Position numbers and translations under genes: made by a program. A DNA stretch of 64,000 bases, from positions 23,918,622-23,982,621 of the forward strand of contig NC_133123.1 in the NCBI RefSeq assembly GCF_033568475.1, in the 5' to 3' direction. Positions 57,157-64,000 of this stretch are shown piece after piece. Each line of letters starts with the position of its first letter. Within the stretch, counting starts at the first letter, position 1. The stretch is from Henckelia pumila. Taxonomy: Eukaryota; Streptophyta; Magnoliopsida; Lamiales; Gesneriaceae. The notes under the pieces were generated by a model that saw only the letters and a list, made by a program, of their open reading frames with translations, ran no database searches and was not told where the DNA came from.

Positions 57157-58647
57157 GTTACGTATTTTTGTGCCCGCAAGTACACGGTGTCAAATTTAAT
57201 ATTTGATGAGTAGATTATCGTTCCCACGAGGATTGAAAATTTATATTCACACCAATTTCTGTAATTAAAATAATCTCAACTTTGTTTAGAAAATCAAAGT
57301 TCTAAATTCAATAAAATAAAATAAATTAAACAAACCAGAATTTCAAGGACGGCTTTGGGTACACGATCTGAGACGGGTTCTAGATACAAGATTTCACTCA
57401 GTTTTCATTTATGTAAATCATATCAATTGATAATATCATCTATTCCAATTTATAGACCAAAAACCCTTAAGTGTTATTTACTGCATCTCCCAAGTGCCGA
57501 GTAAATTTTATTATTCTAATGTCAATTTCGATATCCCTATCAGAAATCAAACAACAAAATAATTTAACCAAGTTCTATGGTTCTCTTTCAGTTACCAAAA
57601 AAAGAAAATGTAGGCCTCCCGAACTCTACAAAAATCCTAGGTTGTGTTTTCCTATGATCCTATTCAAAATCTCCTCTCCCGAGTGTCAGGTTTCAAATAA
57701 ATTTAACATTCAATCTATGACCATTAAATTGAAAGGCAATCAAATCAAGACTACACAAATAAATTGTTAAGAACAAATAATATTATGCAAAATAATATTC
57801 AAAACATAAAAATCAAATCAAGATCCGTCAATCTCTAGAAACAACAAATAATTTTATAATAAAATAATTAAACACATAGACATATTCAAAAATTTCATAA
57901 TAAATCAAGACAGATAATAAAAATCACAGTCTGTCCCCAGATGAATTTCCTCTGTCGTGTGATTCGATTATCCCTTGTCGTTCGCTCGCACGTCTCAAAT
58001 CTGTGTCCCAAGCCTACTTGAATGTGTAGTTGTGTGTGATTGTGTTGTTTAGGTGCCGCTTCTTCTCCTCTCGATTCTTTCAAAGTTGTGCCTTGTCGTG
58101 TGGCTTCTCTTGTGCGGCTCCTCTTTCAAACTGTGTGCCTTCAAATCCTTTATATATGTGCTCTAAACCCAACAAATAAAAGCCCACAAAAGTCTGCAAG
58201 TTTTATTCCCGAAAAAATTAAAAAATTTGACTTCGAGACAGCGCGGGGGCGCCTAGGAACTCGCGGGCGCGCTGTAGCTTCGCACTTTATTTTTTAGCGT
58301 TTTCAGACAGCGCGGGCGCGCTAGTGCAGTTCCAGCTCGCGCATAATTCTTGAAAAAATCATATCTTTAGTTATAATTGTCGGATCGAGCTGAAATTTTG
58401 ATAGTAGCTTTAAAACATTCTAAAATTTAATTTGAACAGTGAAGATCGGATTTGGATGTCTCGAAAAGCCCCAGTAATTTTCTGAAGTTTGCTGCTCCGT
58501 ATTTCATCTTTCCGCTTCTTCTTGCTACTTTTCTTCCAATCCTTGCATCTCACAAAAACAACAACAAATACATATAATATCCACTCGATACATAATAAAA
58601 TCCAAGTCAAATCATATATAAATTAAGTTCATAAATTGCACTTATCA
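57157..58647 (-). repeat. 3' LTR of the Tat/Athila-like element
   Basis: This 1.49-kb LTR carries a GC-rich tract at about 58240-58350, with GCGCGCCCGCGC-type motifs on its sense strand. Its first 300 bases on the map (57157-57460) repeat at 59954-60273. Confidence 0.7.
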
Positions 58648-59953
58648 AATTCCCCAAAACTTAGACTTTTGCTAGTTCCGAGCAAAACAATAATATGTAA
58701 TATAATCGGCCTCCGAATTTTTACATTTCAAGATTCAATACATATGTCCGCTAATTTTTTCAAGAGTTCTCGTGTGCGTGTGATTTTTCAATCTTGTTTA
58801 TCTTTCTCGCTTTCGATACACTAATGCAACAAGTATGTTTCATAGATTCATCAATTTCGCTCTTTAGTTTTAAAACACTCTCCACCAAGTTAAACTTCTA
58901 CTCTTTAAGATCAAAGGGAATTTTCAAGTTATATCACATTTTTTCATACAATCATCGGATTTTGCACCCGATTTTTTTATTTAGCCTCAATAATTACCCG
59001 CAAACTTAGCTATAACTAAATATAGGATTCGGATTTCAATCCCCTCGTCCATAGCCCGGATGGATCATCAACTCCATTTTATCCGCAAACTTAGTCATGG
59101 ATTGGTGATTAGGATTTCAATCTCGTTCCAGGCCCGGATGGAGTTGTTTTAACAAAAAAATTCTATGTTGGTTTTGTAACTTTTTAGCTACTCTTTAAAA
59201 TTGCCTAAATCATATCTAAGCTCGTATTAGTCTACCTCAATTTTGAGTATAAATCACCAAAGTTAAGATTCAAATTATCCAATTCACGCACAAAATCACA
59301 AAGCTTCTCTAATCACTCGGGTCTAAACAATCAAGGCATAGTGCATATGTGTGAGAACTCAAGGTTAAATATAACTAACATTGACATTTTTTTACACAAA
59401 TTTATTTTCATCATAGGCCAACACAATTACTCATCATGCATTCTAACTCAAACTAACTCATCAAAAATTTTCAAAATTTTCAAAATTTTTAAACACCCCC
59501 CCCCCCCAGTAGTCGTACTTGTGACAACGACCATCAGTAGTCGTCATCTTTTTCATCGGCATTTGCAGCGCATTGGGGTATAGTAGGGGTAACAACACCA
59601 AACTTCATCTCCACACATCTTATAAAAATAATTGACAAGGGACAAAAAATTTAAGAAGTAAATACATAAAAATCAAATAAACAAAATAAATAAATAATAT
59701 TAAAAACTCTTGGTTGCCTTCCAAGAAGCGCTTAGTTTATAGTCCTCAGCCCGACTGCATCTGCACATTCAAAACTTTAAGATCTGTGAATAAACTGCAG
59801 ACATAGACAAAACAAGATAAATTAATCCAAAAAATAATGATAATAATAAATAGACAATAAAAAATAATAATTCTAAATCAAAATCAAGATCACTTGATAA
59901 CAGTATTAGTGCACAACAAATTGAATCAATCCCCGGCAATGGCGCCAAAAACT

Positions 59954-60273
59954 TGTTGCGTATTTTTGTGCCCGCAAGTGCACAGTGTCAAATTTTAATA
60001 TTTGATGAGTAGAGTATCGTTCCCACGAGAATTGAAAATTTATATTCATACCAATTTCTGTAATTAAAATAATCTCAACTTTGTTTAGAATATCAAAGTT
60101 CTAAATTTAATAAAATAAAATAAATTAAACAAACCAGAATTTCAAGGACGACTTTGGGTACACGATCTGAGACGGGTTCTAGATACAAGATTTCACTCAG
60201 TTTTCATTCATGTAAATCATATCAATTGATAATATCATCTATTCCAATTTATAGGCCAAGAACCTTTAAGTGT
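59954..60273 (-). repeat. 5' LTR of the Tat/Athila-like element, interrupted
   Basis: This is the end portion of the upstream LTR, matching 57157-57476 almost base for base. The rest lies beyond the Copia insertion, outside the window. Confidence 0.8.
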
Positions 60274-61464
60274 TGTTAGAACCTAATGGGGGGGGGGGGG
60301 GGGGATTTAGGTTCTATTGGCAACTTTAGCAATTTAAAACGATTATGCAAGTACGCAAGCGGAAGACTTAAGCAATCAAATAATAAGTGCGGTAAATAAA
60401 TGCGTAATGTAAATAAAGCAGTAAAAGGGATAAGAGATGTTTATGGAAGTTTGACGATAAATCGTCTACGTCTCCCCTTCTTGGTTAAGTCGATTAACCA
60501 AGGATCCACTAGCACTTCGAACGTCTTGGCCTTGATGGCTCCAAGGATAGCCTTACACTTTGACACGATCACCGCGCCGATACAACTCAACACTCTTGGC
60601 CTTAAGGGCTCGAAGGATAGCCTCAACACTCGTAAAATACACTTGGCTTCACACACAAGTGTTTACAAAATCGAGCAACCAACTCACAAACTAACAACCC
60701 TCGATATTACAACCCCGAATACAACTCGATATGTGAATATATTTTGAACACTCAAAAGGGGCTACAAATTGCTCAACAAATGGCTTGAATAATGCTTGAG
60801 AGGATTGAGAGACTTGAAGATGTTGAGATGGATTGAATGGCCTCGGAATGCCTCCTTTTATAGCTGAAATTTTGGCATCGATCGGAACTTCCGATCCCTG
60901 CATCGGAGCTTCCGAATTTTGAATTCTGAGACACGCGGGTGTACTGGATCGAAACGTCCGATCCACTTCGGAGCTTCCGATCGGCGCAATAAATATGGTA
61001 TCGGGCAAAAGTCCTCCGGACAAGATTATCAGGCGGCCGTTCAGGATCGGAACGTCCGATCACGTTCGGTGCTTCCGATCTGCTTCACTTCGTTGCCTCC
61101 GATCTGCTTCCAAACAATATAAAAATCCCTTAAAAAATGATCGGACCTTCCGAACCATGATCGGAGCTTCCGATCCACCCTTAGCTTCCGAAGATGCTTC
61201 TGATCATGATCGGAGGTTCCGATCTCCAATCGGAGGTTCCGATCCCGTAACAGTAAACTTCTTCGAATTTTGTTTCTGATCTTGAGTATGAATTTAGTCT
61301 TAATTCATCTTGAAAATTTTAACTCTGTAATAAGCTCAATGTAAATATTAGTAACATTTTAACCTAGTTTTGTTAATCATCAAAACATAGAGAAATAAGA
61401 CTTGTTAATGCATTAAAAACATTAATCTCATAATTCGAGATTTATATGCGTTTAAGGCGTAACA
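60274..61464 (-). repeat. 3' LTR of the Copia element
   Basis: This LTR is 1191 bp. On the minus strand it starts TGTTACGCC and ends GGTTCTAACA. It contains a run of 17 G on the plus strand (60288-60304). At 60880-61245 lies a cluster of about ten GATCGGAnnnTCCGATC-type semi-palindromes. Confidence 0.8.
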
Positions 61465-61478
61465 ATCTCCCCCTTTTT
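61465..61478 (-). other. Polypurine tract of the Copia element
   Basis: On the minus strand AAAAAGGGGGAGAT precedes the LTR start, the place and composition expected for the plus-strand primer of SIRE-type elements. Confidence 0.75.
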
Positions 61479-61751
61479 GATGATCACAAAACTTGGTTAA
61501 AAACAGGAGATAAAATATACGATAATCATAAACAATTTTTATAAGCAACAGATTTTAATGGATAAACAAATTTTATCAGATAAACAAATTTTATCCCAAT
61601 TAATATTTTAACCATTAATTCTCCCACTTTGTGATAAACAAAAAGTAATGAAACATAGAATTAAAAAAGTACTCAACAATTTCATTTACAATAATAAATT
61701 TTTAATACAACGCAAGAAAGAAAAAAATACAAATAAAAATAAAATAAAAAT

Positions 61752-62972
61752 CTAAGAGTCATCATCATGCTGCGGAGGAGGGTAGCGAGCGGCGAAGTCA
61801 TCAAATCGAGTCTCCAGAGAGGCAACTCTAGCAGTTAACTCGGTAAAATGAGTGTGCATACTCGTCTCAATGCGATGAAGAGTCTCGAAGAGTCGGTCGC
61901 TAGGAAATTGGTTTATTGGTATAGGAGGAACCTCAGGAGCCTGGAAAGGAAGATCACCAATGGTAGACGCAAAGGCCTCAAAACTGGAAGAGGATGGAAT
62001 ATCAGTGTTGGGCGGACCAGTCGGAAAGCCTTTGGTTTGGATAGAGTGAGGAAGAGAGGAAAAGTCTCGATGAAAATCAGAAATAGGAGAAAATCTAGAA
62101 AAAGCTCGACTAGGATCATCAACCCATCGAGAATACACAGGATTCCAAGATAAATCCATCCTGATAATAGACTGATGGTTGATGATATGACTCGACTAGA
62201 TTTCAAGAGAAGGGATCCCCTCAAAATCAATATCAAAACGACTCAAAATCCGGTTAATAAACCGGGCAAAAGGAAAGGAAACCTTTTTAGCTGTCGTTGC
62301 CGTGTGATGCATAGTCTGCATAACAAGGCGCGGAAGGTTAAAAGGTCGAGAGGAGATGATATGAAAAAGAATATACAAATCCAGATATTTGCAAGTGGAG
62401 AGGTCTCCACTGCGGGGAACTATGGATGTGGTGATGAGTTTTTGAATGATTTGGAAATCAGGACAAAGACTCTTGAGATGGATTCGATCGTCAGCAACAG
62501 TGGCTTGACGACCGAGAATAGTAGAAAGAAAGAGATCACGATCAAAGTTTGGATCATTTTGTGGCCAAGTTTGGGAAAAGTATTCACCGGGTCCATTCCT
62601 GGGAAGATCAAACCAGGAGGACAGATCAGCAGAAGAAAAAATGATATGCCTACCTTGAACGATGGTGGCAATGGTGATATCACCATGCCCTAATTCGAGT
62701 TCAAGGTTTGCATAGAACTCGTGAATCAGTGGAGGAAAGATTCGGTCGGGGACAGATGGCTAAAAAAAGGATTCCCAATGTTGAGCATTGATTAAGTTTA
62801 ACAGTAGGAGATGGGATTGGGCCAAGTAGGTAGTATCTAAGATACGACCCGGATGAATCTGACGATGTAAATAATCATCAGGAATGGGCCTAGAAACAGC
62901 TGGTTGGGTAGGATCACGGACAATAATAGGGCGACTAGAACTCGCCTGATCGCGACGGCGTTTGACAGGCAT
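61752..62972 (-). pseudogene. Accessory (extra) coding region of the Copia element
   Basis: Antisense open segments between pol and the 3' LTR look like the extra reading region of SIRE/Maximus elements, annotated in other plants as a putative plant transposon protein and in some elements called env-like. It opens with a basic MPVKRRRDQASSSRP and closes with a coiled-coil-like segment (IETSMHTHFTELTARVASLE) and an acidic end. It carries a small number of breaks and is treated as a fossil. The function of this region is not established in the family. Confidence 0.5.
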
Positions 62973-63570
62973 TTTTATAGGTTGGAATCGGATGAAATAG
63001 AGATAAGAGAAGAAATTTAGGTGCAAGAAATCGGAATGAGCGATCTGATATTTATAGGGGATGGAACGATTGGAAGCTCCGATCTGGATCGGTCGTTCCA
63101 ATCGTGCGGTCCATTGAGGTAAGGCCACGTGTCGATCGGAAGCTCCGAACAGGCTTCGGACGTTCCGATCCTGAGGCGGTAATTAAAGATAAGGCGGTGA
63201 AAAGTAATTTGAAAAGTCGGATCAAATGGGGATCGGACGTTCCGATCGTGATCGGTGGTTCCGATCCGCATCTTGGAGGGAAAAATTACCGCGCAAGATG
63301 AAAAGTGGCGGGATACAGATCGGAGGTTCCGATCCGGATCGGTGGTTCCGATCTGGAGCGGTGGTTCCGATCTGCCTTAGGAAGAATGCATGATTTCGAC
63401 TCTTTAAAATTTATTTTATTTAACATTTAAGCAAATAATTCACATAAAAATGTGAGCTTCTTAATTTTGAATAAATACAATTGATTTGTATTATCCAAAT
63501 TAATTTGCTCGAATTTAATATTAAGCTCCCCCTTAATATGACATTAAATTTAATTTATGCCTACAAGTGA
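62973..63570. other. Copia internal spacer with palindrome cluster
   Basis: This is non-coding DNA between the end of pol and the accessory region. At 63065-63375 it contains about eight GATCGGAnnnTCCGATC-type semi-palindromes, the same motif as in the LTR. Confidence 0.7.
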
Positions 63571-63996
63571 TTACAACTCAATCATCCAAAGTTCACCACG
63601 CAAACGAATAAAAGTATTTTCATCTAGTGGTTTTGTAAAAATATCAGCAATTTGATTAGTTGTGTCAACATATTGAAGTTCAACTTCATTTCGTTCGATG
63701 TGGTCACGAATAAAATGATGACGAATGTCAATATGTTTGGTGCGCGAATGTTGAATCGAATTCTTTGTAAGACATATGGCGCTAGTGTTGTCACAGAAAA
63801 TAGGGATTTTTGAAAAAGAGACGCCATAGTCGAGCAATTGATACTTCATCCAAAGAATTTGCGCACAACAACTACCAGCAGCCATATATTCAGCTTCGGT
63901 CGTTGACAACGCAACACAATTTTGTTTCTTTGAAAACCAAGAAACTAAACAGTTTCCTAAAAAGAAACAAGTTCCACTAGTGCTTTTACGGTCCAC
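63571..63996 (-). pseudogene. Copia pol C-terminus (RNase H), partial
   Basis: This is the antisense C-terminal part of a Ty1/Copia polyprotein: DRKSTSGTCFFLGNCLVSW, then STTEAEYMAAGSC, CDNTSAICLTKNSIQH and RTKHIDIRHHFIRDH, the classic RNase H and terminal motifs. The rest of pol lies beyond the window. It belongs to the element ending at 60274. Confidence 0.88.
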
Positions 63997-64000
63997 CTTA

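Larger units (their letters stand above)
57157..60273 (-). mobile_element. Non-autonomous Ty3/gypsy-type element (Tat/Athila-like), antisense
   Basis: Read on the minus strand, the downstream LTR is 57157-58647 (about 1.49 kb; starts TGATAAGTGCAA, ends ACGTAACA). The upstream LTR begins at 59954 (ending ACGCAACA) and is cut at 60273 by a Copia insertion. Next to the upstream LTR is a primer-site-like TTTGGCGCCATTGCCGGGG (near 59930-59950), typical of Athila/Tat elements. A purine tract AGTTTTGGGGAAT adjoins the other LTR. Only about 1.3 kb lies between the LTRs, and it has no gag or pol, so this is a short non-autonomous element or a heavily deleted one. The shared 300 bases of the two LTRs are very similar, so it is fairly young. 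Confidence 0.7.
60274..64000 (-). mobile_element. Copia element of SIRE/Maximus type, antisense, partial
   Basis: The element enters from the right edge and ends inside the LTR of the Tat/Athila-like element. Its 3' LTR is 60274-61464, preceded on the minus strand by the polypurine tract AAAAAGGGGGAGA, which is typical of SIRE elements. Between pol and the LTR lies an extra coding region of about 1.2 kb. The end of pol (RNase H) is at 63571-63996. An extra open region after pol, a 1.2-kb LTR and this purine tract point to the SIRE/Maximus lineage. The extra region is broken; pol cannot be judged because it leaves the window. Confidence 0.8.

Overview
This window is nuclear DNA of a eudicot plant. 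The genes have GT-AG introns, the spacers are AT-rich, and plant-specific families are present: ORANGE, a U-type cyclin, an EIX2-like receptor-like protein, chromovirus retrotransposons and Tourist-type MITEs. Some repeats look like ones I associate with asterids (Lamiales, possibly Gesneriaceae), but that is a weak inference.

Layout. 0-5 kb: first exon of a minus-strand U4-type cyclin (1205-1542) and AT-rich spacer. 5.1-10.8 kb: a 2.66-kb non-autonomous DNA transposon with long inverted repeats (5140-7798), then a probable antisense solo LTR (7956-10819). 11.5-12.0 kb: an intronless secreted glycine-rich protein gene (minus). 13-20.9 kb: repeats, including two tandem Tourist-like MITEs, a small MITE family, a 434-bp solo LTR and a hAT-like element inside another MITE, plus one orphan housekeeping-type promoter at 17.4-17.65 kb. 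20.9-29.7 kb: a nearly whole, young Ty3/gypsy chromovirus with two 2-kb LTRs and a GTCAT target duplication.

31.4-49.7 kb is the gene island. It holds ORANGE (OR, 8 exons, plus), the U6 snRNA phosphodiesterase USB1 (6 exons, plus), a TMEM135/Tim17-like membrane protein (8 exons, minus) and an intronless EIX2-like receptor-like protein (minus). SINE copies and a MITE lie between the genes. These are independent housekeeping, plastid and immunity genes; nothing suggests that they act together.

50-64 kb is a graveyard of nested elements. It contains a MITE, a decayed plant-mobile-domain (MAIN-like) gene split by a Copia fragment, a convergent MULE transposase fossil, and a hAT-like element inside a tRNA-derived SINE-like sequence. 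Next comes a non-autonomous Ty3/gypsy element whose upstream LTR was hit by a large Copia element of SIRE/Maximus type, which runs off the right edge. The LTRs of three families carry clusters of short, GC-rich, self-complementary motifs, the least expected pattern in the window. I found no clear new biological system. The best leads are those motif clusters, the PMD/MULE composite and the hairpin-rich inverted-repeat element.
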